A stretch of 64,000 nucleotides of DNA from positions 61,588-125,587 of the forward strand of contig CANNZV010001863.1 in NCBI GenBank assembly GCA_947561585.1. Reading direction: 5' to 3'. The position numbers were made by a program, and so were the translations under genes. Below, piece by piece: positions 53,833 through 64,000 of the stretch. Origin of the DNA: Caprella mutica (lineage: Eukaryota; Arthropoda; Malacostraca; Amphipoda; Caprellidae). Below the pieces are notes generated by a model. That model was not told the DNA's origin, made no database searches, and worked only from the letters and a program-made list of their open reading frames with translations. Each line of letters begins with the position of its first letter. Position 1 is the first letter of the stretch.

Positions 53833-55006
53833 CAGGGTGTCCCAAAATAAAACGATAACCAAATTCAAAAGCTGTAATTCCAAAAACATTAAACTTACAT
53901 AAAACTGGAAAATCACATTTTCTTCTCAACATTTGTTCCATGTCTTTACAAAATTCTAGCTGAATTTATCTATTAGTTTTCTATAAGCAGTATTTTCAGT
54001 GACCGATACTGGAAACCTGTTAGCGCACTTTGTTAAACTTCGAATTTCATTATATTTGAACTATGTTTTTAATAAATTTCAACTGTTTTTTAAATGGTTT
54101 ATTAAAAAAACTTTATTAAAACCACAAAATAGAAACCGTTTGTTGAAATGCCAATGAAAAATAAAACAATCGAATTGTTTCTCCTATTACATTTTTCCTT
54201 CAGTGTGTCCTTCGTTTTCTTTAAGCATAATTTTTAGTGACAGGTAATAAGACTTGTTTGCGCACTTACAGTAAAACTTTGCTCAGTTTCAGTAAAATAT
54301 TTCTTAAATAAAAAGTAAATTAGACTTTGCTAAATCTACATTCAACCGAATTGTAACTTTTGATTTTAAGTGGCTTCTTTATAAGATGCCACGAGCGGAA
54401 CAAACTCCTCAATTCCAATCATCCTCGGCAGATGAATTTTGTTGCTCAATGGTTTTTGCAAAGAAATGTTCAATTTATGGATGGTATGGTGTCTCGCGTT
54501 GAGGCAAGACGTTTTCGTTTGAATATTAAATTAAATAATCATAACATTTGCACATATGCACCGAGAATCAAACTTCTAATTTCAACTTTGACTCAGGAAT
54601 TTCGAGAGAGAAATGATCTGTATAGATGGGACTTGGTAGCAATAAACGACTGGACAGTGGACGCGTCATCGGTCCTTATTTTCACAAAAAGTATTTAAAA
54701 TGAAGTTGGATACTTTGTTCTAATAAATAACAGATGATTTCCAGACTTTGAGAAACACATAAAAACAGAATCAATTAAATATGGTTGCTCTTGCTGGAAA
54801 CAAAAGTGTGCAGACAGGTTTTCTTTCAGTAGCGGTCACTAAAAATACTGATTATAGAAAATTATTTGATAAATTCAGCTGAAATTTTGTACAGAGATGG
54901 AAACAAAAGTTGAGAAACAAAAGGTGATTTTCCAATTTTTTGTTAGTCTAATAGTTTTTGAATTACAGCCTTTGAAATTTGGGTATCTGTTTTTTGGGGA
55001 TTTATA
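53833..55006 (+). mobile_element. mariner-like relic with about 190 bp inverted repeats
   Basis: TA then CAGGGTGTCCCAAAATAAAA opens the left end. Positions 53833-54025 recur inverted at about 54810-55006 (AAAGCTGTAATTC, TGGAAAATCAC, TTTTCTTCTCAAC, AGCTGAATTTATC, TTTTCTATAA.CAGTATTTT, AGTGACCG). The right tip is decayed. A third partial copy of the subterminal block lies at about 54200-54290. The transposase relic sits between. Confidence 0.75.
54360..54698 (+). pseudogene. mariner-like transposase relic
   Basis: A 112-codon frame (no ATG start) reads NHPRQMNFVAQWFLQRN followed by SRVEARRFRLNIKLNNHNIC. This aligns in order with the (D/N)PR..FC.W.L block and the FTDEA.F...G..N.HN.H.WA block of a common insect mariner/IS630-type transposase. 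The FTDEA residues that include the first catalytic Asp are altered (SRVEA), and the remaining catalytic domain is missing or scrambled. It is certainly inactive. Assignment rests on these two blocks and the surrounding inverted repeats. Confidence 0.6.
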
Positions 55007-56390
55007 ATCGGAAATGTTCGACGAAATGAAGAATAAGTTCTATAAATTGCTGACAAATGAATATTTTCTTAAATATTTTACTATTTTTCCTATCAAGTAT
55101 TAGATCGCTTAACAGAATCCGAAAATTAAAATTATTTTAAATTTTAGGACAGAAATAATTAGTATATATTATGATAAAGACTTTCGACGATGAATTCAAG
55201 GTTTCTAGGAACAATTGAAAGAGCTTATTACACTGATTGTAAATTTGCCCAAAACTTTGATATTTTTTTTATTACCTTCCTCGTGTTGCCCAGAAAGAAT
55301 TTAATGGTAGGAATAAATAAAAATAAAATGGGACATTCTAACTGAAAACGCATAACCAAATTACTAAAGTCACACTTGAAATATTTTCTATATGGGGTGA
55401 AATAAAGCGAGACATGTCCAACACTCTTTAAATCGCAATAATTTAAAAGTAATAAGAGCAGAATATGTCAGAACTAATAAGCTTCAATGCGTGTATTCTA
55501 TTCAAGAGTGGATAGTTTGAAATCATATATTTACACAAATTATGGAGAGTCATTTATATAAACAAGAAGAAGATGACGGTATCCACATCGGAAGAGGCTT
55601 ATTTAGGAATTTTAAGTATTCATGGCGTACCTCCTGAATTGAATATGAAATATTAAAGTCTTAGAGACATTTCCCGTTATAAAAATTTAAAAGACCACTC
55701 GCGGCTTTTCTCTAAACTTTTCCCTGTACAAGTCATTAGGAATTAACTCAAGCTTCATTGATACTTGATTAACACAAGCTTTAGTGAATGCATGATTGTA
55801 TTTTGACAAAATGTTATCGTGCTTTAAATTTATCATGTGTTCCTTCAATTCTAATTGACCGGCTAAATAGTTTGTATGGTAAACATAAAACCGCTGTATT
55901 ATCACAGGTAGCTACTGGGGCACCTTTGTCCTAATACAGTATCAATACTGGAAATTTTGTAACAAATACTTACAATTTAGCAATATTTTACCGATATGTT
56001 GAATGTTGTAACTATATTTTATCATTGATGATAATTTCGTACCAATTATCCGCACTGTTGTAAAATTTTGGGCAATATTGTTCGAAGAAAATTGATATTT
56101 TGGATATTATGAAAGTGGTTTGGAATATTCTATTTATCGTTTCAAATCGTTAATATTTTCGAGGTATAATTCATAAATTATATTATTTATATTAACTAAT
56201 TCAGCTCATAAAAAATTATTTCCATGTATAAATATCGCGATTTAGACAATATCATGATGTATTATCTATATTTAGTAATGTCCCACCAAGAATGGTGTAC
56301 TATAAGTATTCAGGAACTTTCATAAAATATATACGCAGCAAACAGTAATGGGTCTATTATATTCAGAATATAAGATGAGAAAGAGACACG
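55007..56390. other. No gene recognised
   Basis: AT-rich sequence. The minus frame 55687-55905 has protein-like composition (LAGQLELKEHMINLKHD) but no family I can name. Confidence 0.35.
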
Positions 56391-56393
56391 CAC

Positions 56394-57240
56394 TGTCTGG
56401 GTTGCACTCTGTATTAGGAAAATAAAACCCCATTATTGTTTTAATTATGTTAGAATAAACGTTTATTTTTAAATAACACAGAAAACCAGATTCTGCAGAC
56501 TGGACATGTGATTTATTCCAAAACAAATAACGCAAACTCAGTAGACTCCGTGCCACCAGAATACAGTCTGATCTTAGCTTGTTAGATCACAAATGTATCA
56601 AACAATCGTCAGCTATTCTTGCCGGCTAAAGATACAACCTTGCTGTATTTCAGACGAAGAGTATCCAACCTCCGTTAACGACTTTCTAATCCACAGATTC
56701 AAACAAAGAAATACTAGTTAGTTCACAGTAAACGATTGACGGTGAAACAATATCAGACAACCTCACGCTATGAACTCTCTAACACGAGTGCGTTTCGAGC
56801 CAACGCACACATTCAAATCCTGCATCTACAGATTCGCACTCAATTACCAATAGACAAAAATCATTATCTAATTTTCCTATCCCACCTAGTTCTTCGATGA
56901 ACTTAAGGGACATAACCATGCAATCACTTCGGTGGCCGTCGCGCTCCCTTCGACCGCCGGGCCATAGGGGGCTGGTGACTCAGGCATTGCGACAGGTTCT
57001 TCGTTAGCAATCACTTCGCATCACGACCAATCGCCCATATTACTCTTCAACAGCCCTCTATGGCTCTACCAACTCGTCATCCTCACTAAGAAAAATAGCC
57101 TGAGCATCATAATAATTATAGTTGCTTTCGCATTCTTCTTTTGTTTCCGGCTGTGCACATTTCCGCACATCCCTGACCAGCCGTGGCATCCCATTTACCT
57201 CCATGACATGTTGAGAAATGAATTTGATCACCTTCCCCAA
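56394..57240 (-). other. Less AT-rich segment downstream of the GIY-YIG relic, LTR-like block possible
   Basis: On minus the block 56784-56394 starts TGTTAGAGAG and ends CAACCCAGACA with an AATAAA near its end, which would suit a TG...CA long terminal repeat. I see no matching second copy, primer site or target duplication. The minus frame 57058-57240 (60 codons, ends SEDDELVEP) is acidic and unrecognised. A GC-rich patch lies at 56935-57010. Confidence 0.3.
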
Positions 57241-57720
57241 TTAAAACCCATTGCCTTTTCCATGACGGTACTGCCGGTTTGTCCCATAAGTCTTCATCGA
57301 CAGTGAAACTATTGATTCCCTAGAGAACTTTTTCAAGCACATGTACGTCATAAGATAAGCGCCACGAGTACCTAAACAATTTGCATTTATAAGTTGAAAG
57401 GCAGTTTGCATGGAATTTAAATTAGGTTTTAATTTATAAATATATAATGATTCTGAGATGCGTAATTCTATTGATTTATTGCATTGGTTGATAATGGTAA
57501 GCTGCTCTAGTGAGATAGAAGAGCCACATGTTTCTGCGTGGTCTCTTATTTGTGATGCTGATGGGTTGCTGAATCTATTGCCTGTGCGATGACTGCGTCC
57601 AGCAATCTCGGTGCTCTGTACAATTAATGAACGCGTAGTAGATCCCACGTATTTAGATGAATATCATTCACAACATAATTTGTAGATAACGGAGCTACGA
57701 ACAGCTTTTGGTAGAACATA
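57241..57720 (-). pseudogene. GIY-YIG endonuclease relic, Penelope-like
   Basis: The minus strand reads SSVIYKLCCE, a TGA, then YSSKYVGSTTRSLIV, GRSHRTGNRFSNPSASQI, DHAETCGSSISLEQL and ELRISESLYIYKLKPNLNSM. These are the GIY (VIY) and YIG (YVG) motifs, the downstream Arg (TTRSL), a His (DHAETC), the catalytic-type Glu (SESLYI) and the KP.LN end of the endonuclease that follows reverse transcriptase in Penelope-like elements. The in-frame TGA and the absence of an RT upstream (57720-58800 is AT-rich and non-coding) make it a truncated relic. Confidence 0.75.
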
Positions 57721-57944
57721 TCTATATGAAAAAAAATTATTCCAAAATTATTCATTAAAAGGATATTGAAGTTACAGTTATTGAAGTATTGATTTAGAGT
57801 GGAAAATAATTATTTTTTGCGTTTGTCTGATTGATGATCAATGTATGGCAGTATAAAGTAAAAGGATTCATTAGTATTGATATTTAATGGGACTGCATTA
57901 TATTGAATATTTTTGGCTGAATTTTTTCCAATGTTTGATTCAAT

Positions 57945-58020
57945 TAATTTCAAAGAGAAACCATTAATCAATTAATTTCAAAGAGAAACCATTAATCAAT
58001 TAATTTCAAAGAGAAACCAT
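57945..58020. repeat. 28 bp tandem repeat, three near-perfect copies
   Basis: TCAATTAATTTCAAAGAGAA then ACCATTAA is repeated three times without visible change, so this is a young microduplication. Confidence 0.85.
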
Positions 58021-58800
58021 AAAAATATAATTTAAACACTCTAGCTCTTTATTAAAAATTAATTACTCTGATTGAATATTGTAAGCTCTATATATTAAGG
58101 TACTTGTGGCATCGATTTTAAAATGAAATGAAAAAAAAAAAAAAAAGTTTAACCTAAACCTGAGAAAGTGATTGTTCGATTAACTGCAAACTAGAATTGG
58201 TTATTGTTTTTACGTATCAGGGTATCCCGTATCTAAGAAAGGCAATTATTGATTAGTTTCTTATTCTGATGTAAAAATTATATATGAATGCTGCGAGTTA
58301 AGATAATAAGGAAATTGAGTAGCTTGAATTTGATTGTCAGTAAGTATAAGTGTATCGTGCATGTATCTCCTATAAAAAAATGAGATTTGAAACTAGTTGG
58401 GTAATCATTAAGCCATTTCTATTCTTAAATTTTAATTCTTTGCAAATAGCCTTTCCACTTTCAATAATCCATAGATAAAACAATTATTATCCGCTTTTTT
58501 CTACTCCAATTTGTCTTAAATCTGTTGTTTATTAATATCTAATCTTTTCTTTTTAATGCATAAAAAAATATTCTTTCTTCCTTTCTAGGCTATAGGACTT
58601 ATTTTTAACTTTATGTCATCCCAATAAGAACATACACTGTTTTTTAAATGCCTGCTATTCAATCTTTCATTTCTTGTTTTAATCTCATCATATATCTGGA
58701 AATAAATTTTATCTGCATTTAGTTTACTTATATTTTATAGGAAAAGTATTTAGTTGATTGTAATTTTTTAATGTATAGAAGCAAAAAGTAAATGTTTTAT
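58021..58800. other. AT-rich sequence with A-run
   Basis: A run of about 17 A near 58132-58148. No frame, no repeat. Confidence 0.4.
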
Positions 58801-58807
58801 ATTTCAG

Positions 58808-58850
58808 ATCCTGAAGATGACTGTAAATAGTCGAAACGTTGATATATTTT
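58808..58850 (+). other. Hammerhead-core-like motif
   Basis: CCTGAAGATGACTGTAAATA then GTCGAAACGTTGATAT contains CTGAAGA (fits CUGANGA), a stem-loop GACT-GTAAAT-AGTC in the helix II position, and GAAAC. This order is that of a hammerhead ribozyme core, known from Penelope-like elements. I could not confirm the remaining helices. AATAAA-like signals follow at once. It could equally be the conserved tail of a retroelement. Confidence 0.3.
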
Positions 58851-58947
58851 CTTATGAATAAATATTTTAAAACTAAATAAATTTTAATAAGGAAAAGGTA
58901 TATCATCTCTATTTTACTGGTTCATAAAATTGGAGGGCAAATAGCGT

Positions 58948-58996
58948 CAACGCGGGTAATTCTCCCGCACCTGGAATGTGCGGGCATTACCCGCAC
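58948..58996. repeat. GC-rich hairpin GCGGGTAAT...ATTACCCGC
   Basis: CGCGGGTAATTCTCCCGCAC, a short loop and GTGCGGGCATTACCCGC form a nearly perfect stem of about 19 bp. A related ACGGGCATAATCCCGCAC occurs at 59361-59378, so the two may bound a small element of about 430 bp. Confidence 0.65.
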
Positions 58997-59043
58997 CCCC
59001 CTTAACTCCTAAACTATTTGTAAATTTTTATTTCTGTTCACAG

Positions 59044-59102
59044 CATGGAAAGAGCAGATTTTCAACCCTCAGGACAAATAATATTATCCATTTTAGGTTT
59101 CG
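59044..59102 (+). other. Candidate coding exon
   Basis: A pyrimidine-rich acceptor (TTTTTATTTCTGTTCACAG) ends at 59043, and a perfect donor GTAAGTATT starts at 59103. Between them an ATG one base in opens a frame to the donor: MERADFQPSGQ then IILSILGFG. Composition is protein-like and no stop occurs. I do not recognise the peptide. It could be the first coding exon of a host gene or part of the small hairpin-ended unit around it. Confidence 0.3.
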
Positions 59103-59624
59103 GTAAGTATTTTAAAATAGTTTTTAAATAGGACACTATATAATTAGGCACCAAACGTTTGTATTCGTATAATCAGATAATTTTGCAAGATAAGCTGCAG
59201 AATCCACAATTTTTAATCAAATTTGATCACGTTTGTGACATATAAATGGTTAATTAGCGTACTTTAACTTACTACCAACTTTCTTTGTTTCAAATAAGCC
59301 AAAAAGTAACTACATGGCAACGAAGTAGTGCTGGGTTTTGGCTGGCATGAAAAAAGTATGACGGGCATAATCCCGCACTTTTACAGTACTATAAAATGTT
59401 GAATTTTCAGCATGATAAGATATAGTAACCATAGATAATTGTGTAGCGTGTATAAATACAGTGTGTAGTGTGTATACATACAGTATGTATAGAGTATGTG
59501 TGAAAAGATGCCTGCCTAAATTTTATTATGCAGGAGTATTTGTGTACCAACAAAAAAACGTAAAATAAAATAAGCTATTGTCTTTAACGTGAATCCGACT
59601 TCGCAGGAAACTATTTTCTGATGT
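59103..59624. other. Intron-like or intergenic AT-rich sequence
   Basis: Includes the second GGGCATAATCCCGCAC motif (59363) and a GTGTGTA-rich patch near 59460. No frame. Confidence 0.4.
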
Positions 59625-59850
59625 TCATCACAGTGACTCTTTTCTCGGATAGTACATCATCACATTGACTCTTTTCTATGAAATTGCATGTTCACAGTGA
59701 CTCTTTTTTCTCTGATGTTACATCATCACAGTGACTAATTTCTCTGATATAACATCGTCACAGTGACTCTTTCCTCTGATAGAACATCATCACAGTTGCT
59801 CTTTTCTCGTAAAGTTCATCATTACAATGACTCTTTTCTCTGAAAGTACA
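59625..59850. repeat. 32 bp minisatellite, seven copies
   Basis: Units of CACAGTGACTCTTTTCTCTG then ATAGTACATCAT at 32 bp (one at 34 bp), moderately diverged. Confidence 0.85.
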
Positions 59851-61490
59851 ACACTCCCGTTATATATATATCTTATTTACGGTAATAGATACAGTAGTAC
59901 CAACCTCATCCATTATTTGTTATTTAATAGTACCATATACATATATTATCAATTTCACTCATCATTGTTTCAAACTGTTGATCAGTCATGCATTGTAATC
60001 AATTTACATCGAGTTTAAATCTAAGTTCAGATTATGTTATTCTAAGCTTCAAGTACTTAATAGTGGGAAATAGAGGGTTAAGACTATCATTAATATAGTA
60101 ATAAAATAAAACGTAAAACATTAATTTGCTATTTAGGCCACTCTGTCTTAGAATGCATCGCACTGTGAAGCAATATTATTTATTTGTACTGATGATTAGG
60201 CCACTTTGCCTCGAAGACATCTATGCCGCTATGAGATGAAATAATCAGTTTAGCCACTCTGCCGATCTTGACCCCTGATGTGTGGTTATGACACTGTGTA
60301 TAATCGGGAATTTCACATACAACACACATTGTTTCAAGAAAACATATCTTCCTAACTGTTCAATTTTTATGATACTGAATTTTATAATATAAACTCTAGT
60401 TAACTCAGTCGTCCTCATGGAAAAAAAAACTTTATTTATAAACCGATGTGGACGCACGCTGTCTTTTCATGACTTTTTATTTTTTCAGATAATTATATCG
60501 TATTAAATAAAAAAACGAACGGTACTAAATAAACTTTTTCCTAACTGATCTAAAAGTTGAAACCGTCCGATATTTCAAAACTTAAACCGCATGAGTGTTA
60601 ATATAGCTATATTATACTGCATTAAATATTCAAAAAAAGTACACTCTCCCACCAGCTTTCAACAGAATGTACGGATTCCCAAATTAATTCAATCGAGAGA
60701 ACAGAGAAAAATGTTCTTATTAAGCACTAGATATGAAACTTAGTTAGAAGAGATGAGGAATATTCCACTGAAACTTTGAACAGATTGTAGAATATTTGTT
60801 ATGAAATGTACTTCGCAAATGTATCAAGTTCGTTGATGAACTAATGAACTTTACCACTTGAATGAAAATTTAATTAAAAAATTGTTGATCATTAAACAAT
60901 ATTGATGTATATTAGCATCTAGTAAAACAACCACTAATATTGTAAATAACTTGTGCGTGAAGCGTTAGAAGCAATCACCAACAGTTGTTAAATCATTCAT
61001 AAAATCACCAAGCTATTTATTAAAATATTGATTCAAACATAATCAAATATCCATTATCTATAATTAAAACTTCATTATTATCAATTTAACTATCTAAATA
61101 ACTATCACTCTCTACCATTAATTTTCATCTCTCCAATTTTATTTTAGTAATTCAGTTAAAAGCAAAACGGTTTCTTCTTTCTTGCTATATACTATTTGAG
61201 CGTGTTTCGGAAATCAAGATATTAATACATTAATTAAATTATTCATCTTCTAATAAAAGAATGAACTGATTTGATAATATTATAATGAAATTATGATAGA
61301 GAAATAAGGTGCTTTTACTATATAAATCTAATTAATAGTGAACGGGAAATTATTAATCGCCTTATATTTCCATATTGAGAGTAAAAGTTTAATTATTTTT
61401 ATAAACGTAATGAGTTTATAATGATAGCATCACATTTGAGCTTCACCAATTAAAAGATTAGCCAATGAATAATACTTTATTTTATAGAAT
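59851..61490. other. No feature recognised
   Basis: AT-rich sequence. Two short frames (59827-60018, 60245-60457) without motifs. A patch at 60135-60260 repeats TAGGCCACT(C/T)TG(C/T)C three times. Confidence 0.4.
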
Positions 61491-61494
61491 ATGA

Positions 61495-61700
61495 AGGGCC
61501 ACAAGCCAAAGTCTCTTAACCGCAAAAATCGGGTTGCTCAAGGTAAAGTCTCTTAAGCGCTTAGCACCAGTGAAAACGGTTACAATCTTGATGTGCTAAG
61601 CGCTTAACACTCACGTAAAACGGTTGAAGTTAGCGGCATACAAGAGTCTCTTAACCGCATCTCATTGCATAGAAAACGAAGCGCAGGCATAGAAAACGAA
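61495..61700. repeat. Small repeat cluster with GCGCTTA palindromes
   Basis: GTCTCTTAACCGCA, GTCTCTTAAGCGCTTAGCAC and TGTGCTAAGCGCTTAACA occur in both orientations within 200 bp, and CATAGAAAACGAAG twice in tandem. This resembles termini of a small inverted-repeat unit. Confidence 0.55.
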
Positions 61701-62344
61701 GTATATATATAGCTAATTATTGCAATGTTATTTATGGGAGTGTATATATACAATAATTATGGATAATGAATTGTAGTAACTATTCATGTAATAAAAAAGT
61801 ATAGGTTTAGTCCGGAAAGAATGATTCATTCGATGAAAAGTACGTAAATTGAATCAGGAATATCAATAAACCATTAGGTATAAAAAATAATATTTTTATT
61901 AATTTTAAAACTACCTATTCAGTTCCTTGAAATATATTTGGAGTAGATACAGCTTATGCTGTGAATCTGAATATAGTATAAAACACTTAGCCGAACTATT
62001 TCTCAAACAATTAAATCTGTTTGAAGATACTGGAATCTACAAACAGTTTTTTATAAAGGGTTTGAAACTGTATACCAATCATTACGCTTAGCTTTTGTTT
62101 CTCAACCCTTTATTACCGCCTAATTCCGCACGAATTTCAAGACCATTCTATTATGCTTTAGATCTGTTACACTGTAGAGATTTGAAATTAGAAATACCTA
62201 TACGGTTATACCTAGTTTAAATTGTAAATCTAGGTCCAAAAACTCATTAATAACATTGAGAATCCGCTCGAAATATGTTTGTATAACAAACCTCTTCATC
62301 AGGTAAGTCGTCACTCGTCTCTTGATATTTTGAGTTTGAAAATG
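61701..62344. other. No feature recognised
   Basis: AT-rich sequence without repeats or frames. Confidence 0.4.
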
Positions 62345-63120
62345 TACCTGGGCTAAGCCAATCTACCTAATTAGGTAGCAAGATTGGTAGTTTAATTTGT
62401 TTTATATCCTGAAGTACCATTTAGCTATGGCTTATAAGCTAAAATTACAAAATAGTAGGAATATATAGGTATATAGGTAGGTAGCTATTACCTAGGTATG
62501 TCATGTTTCAGAGGCTGGAAAATTGTAGGTACCTAAGCCAATTTTAGAGCCAAAAAATTTCACAAAAATTCCGAGCTACCTAAGCCAATTTAGCTTATTT
62601 TGTAGATTTCAAGCCAAAATTAACATAGGAACATAAGAAATAATTTAAAATTGTATGCCAATTAGGTACCTAGGTATACCTACTTATCTGAGTAGGTATT
62701 GACCTTTTGAAATCTAAGACAATTATATAAGTAGTTGGCTTTAACTGACATACCTACCTACTCTAAAACATGGCTACCTAGTATGTACTATGTAGGTTAC
62801 CTGCCTCTCTGAGCTCTCTAGACAGACTAGACTCTAGTTAGTAGTTAAGTTGAGAGATACTAGTTCAGTAGGACCCAGTTACCAGTCTGTTACCATGTTT
62901 CAGAGGCTGGAAAATTGTAAGCCAATTTTTGAGCCAAAATTTGATAAAAAATATGAACCAAGCCAATTTGGCTCATTTTTGAAGATTTCAAGCCAAAATT
63001 AACATGGGAAAAAGGAATTAACTCAAAATTTAAAGCCAATTAGTCTGAATTAGACATATCTGAGATTTGACCATTTCAAATATAAGCTAATTAATTGGCT
63101 TTAACTGACATGCTCTTATA
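62345..63120. repeat. Two direct copies of a roughly 230 bp repeat, with ACCTA-rich text
   Basis: ATGTTTCAGAGGCTGGAAAA, AAGCCAATTTT.GAGCCAAAA, GATTTCAAGCCAAAATTAAC and TTGGCTTTAACTGACAT occur in the same order at 62505-62760 and 62895-63110. The first copy is interspersed with GGTACCTA/TAGGTACC words. A third, inverted copy lies at about 63470-63610 (CCAGCCTCTGAAAT), inside the spacer of the neighbouring foldback. Confidence 0.75.
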
Positions 63121-63130
63121 CATGGAGTCT

Positions 63131-63947
63131 GTATTTCATGGTAAATTCCTCTGACATGTCGGTGGAAGTTTTCTAGCAAAGTTGGTGGATTTTTAGCTAT
63201 TTATTCCTATATTATCATTAATTTTCGGTGGAAAAATGTGTAAAATCACTAAAATGTTGGTGGATCAGCCAAATTACTGGAAATTTATGGTGTATTTTTT
63301 CAGCTTTTTCAAAAAGTCAGTGGAATTTTGTGGACCAAATACAGACTAGCCGGGCCAGTTAATAAACTTTTATATAAACCCCAGCCCCAGGTACTAACTA
63401 CCTTGTGGCTCACTGACTAGTACCTATTAAAACTTATGTCTATCCATGATAATATTTCAAAAGATAAAAATCAGATACCTATTCCTAATTGGCTTAAAAT
63501 TATGAATTAATTCCTATGTTCCAACTTCCATTGTTAATTTTTGGCTTGAAATCTTCAAAAAAAGAAAAATGAGCCAAATTGGCTTACAATTTACCAGCCT
63601 CTGAAATATGGATGATTTGGATGTCCATTCTTGCTATTTTATTTGTGGGTTAATGACAATTATTTTGAGCAAATTAAGAACTTCGGGCCTTCATTGCAAA
63701 TGTAGATATCAATCTGTATTTGGTGCACAAAATTCCACTGACTTTTTCTAAAAGTTGAAAAAATACACCAACAATTTCCAAAAATTAGGCTGATTTTCTA
63801 CTAAAAAGTGAAGATTAATGGTTACATAGTTAGGAATACAGAGCAGCAAGAGCTAGAAATCCACCAACTTAGCTAGAATTTTATTTTCAAAGAGGGCAAA
63901 ATTCCACCGACATGTCGGCGGAATTTACCATAAAATGCAGTCTGGTT
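63131..63947. mobile_element. Foldback-type inverted repeat, about 220 bp arms
   Basis: The left arm (63131-63350: CTGTATTTCATGGTAAATTC, GACATGTCGGTGGAA, AAGTTGGTGGATTTTTAGCT, AAAGTCAGTGGAATTTTGTG) is inverted at 63704-63947. The right arm has extra sequence, and the motif GACATGTC is itself palindromic. The spacer (63351-63703) contains the inverted copy of the neighbouring repeat. No coding capacity. Confidence 0.75.
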
Positions 63948-64000
63948 CAGGCAGTAGAGACATTTCTCCTAGTTATTCTTGCCTCTGGGTAGTACCGTAG

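Noticed and set aside
56394..56784. Solo LTR with TG...CA ends
   Set aside because: No matching second LTR, primer-binding site or flanking duplication in the window; kept only as a possibility.

Overview
The window is AT-rich animal DNA (roughly 70% A+T) with no intact host gene that I can recognise. Tc1-, pogo-, mariner-, piggyBac-, hAT- and DIRS-type mobile DNA together with GT-AG splice signals points to a metazoan, probably an insect. I cannot name the species. Nearly everything recognisable is mobile DNA: elements nested inside elements, miniature transposons with readable target-site duplications, foldback elements, and minisatellites that often sit inside transposon-like units. Most short open frames here are by-products of repeats.

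Layout. Positions 1-10,060 hold tandem repeats, a long-inverted-repeat element (1054-2614), a small inverted-repeat transposon inside a minisatellite (3982-4225), a TTAA-flanked piggyBac-like miniature element (5085-5548) and two foldback-type elements (6883-7605; 7706-10058, the latter carrying a 25 bp minisatellite). Positions 10,543-15,488 contain a TA-flanked element with a GGGGAGAACC terminus and a 1.5 kb element built around a 50 bp minisatellite and a tRNA-like repeat.

Nest 1 (17,743 to about 29,480) is the centrepiece. A dead Tc1-like transposon with about 265 bp inverted repeats was split by a pogo-like element (18,511-19,841) and, 43 bp further on, by a CACT-ended element (19,885-28,701). 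That second insert was itself entered by a 5,105 bp DIRS-type tyrosine-recombinase retrotransposon (21,060-26,164). The DIRS copy has identical 116 bp inverted repeats, an internal complementary region that copies both outer ends, and Gag-like, RT/RNase H and tyrosine recombinase frames with their catalytic residues. The only visible damage is a likely one-base frame slip at the end of the Gag-like frame.

Nest 2 (31,127-36,713): a minisatellite-bearing unit holds a TA-flanked element with 36 bp inverted ends (31,171-36,357), which holds a broken piggyBac element (31,261-33,995; transposase with two frameshifts and one stop) and a hAT-like miniature element (34,755-35,915).

Positions 36,800-64,000 contain a second tRNA-like repeat, a CCTA-rich minisatellite with its own insertion, a third GGGGA-ended TA element (40,516-41,289), an element with a perfect 8 bp target duplication (49,535-50,103), a foldback element made of 15 bp repeats inside another TA-type element (50,789-52,787), a mariner-like relic (53,833-55,006), a Penelope-type GIY-YIG endonuclease relic (57,241-57,720), and a foldback and repeat complex at the right edge. 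Two short exon-like segments with good splice signals (27,181-27,296 and 59,044-59,102) are the only hints of genes that are not plain transposon proteins. The order of insertions can be read from who interrupts whom.
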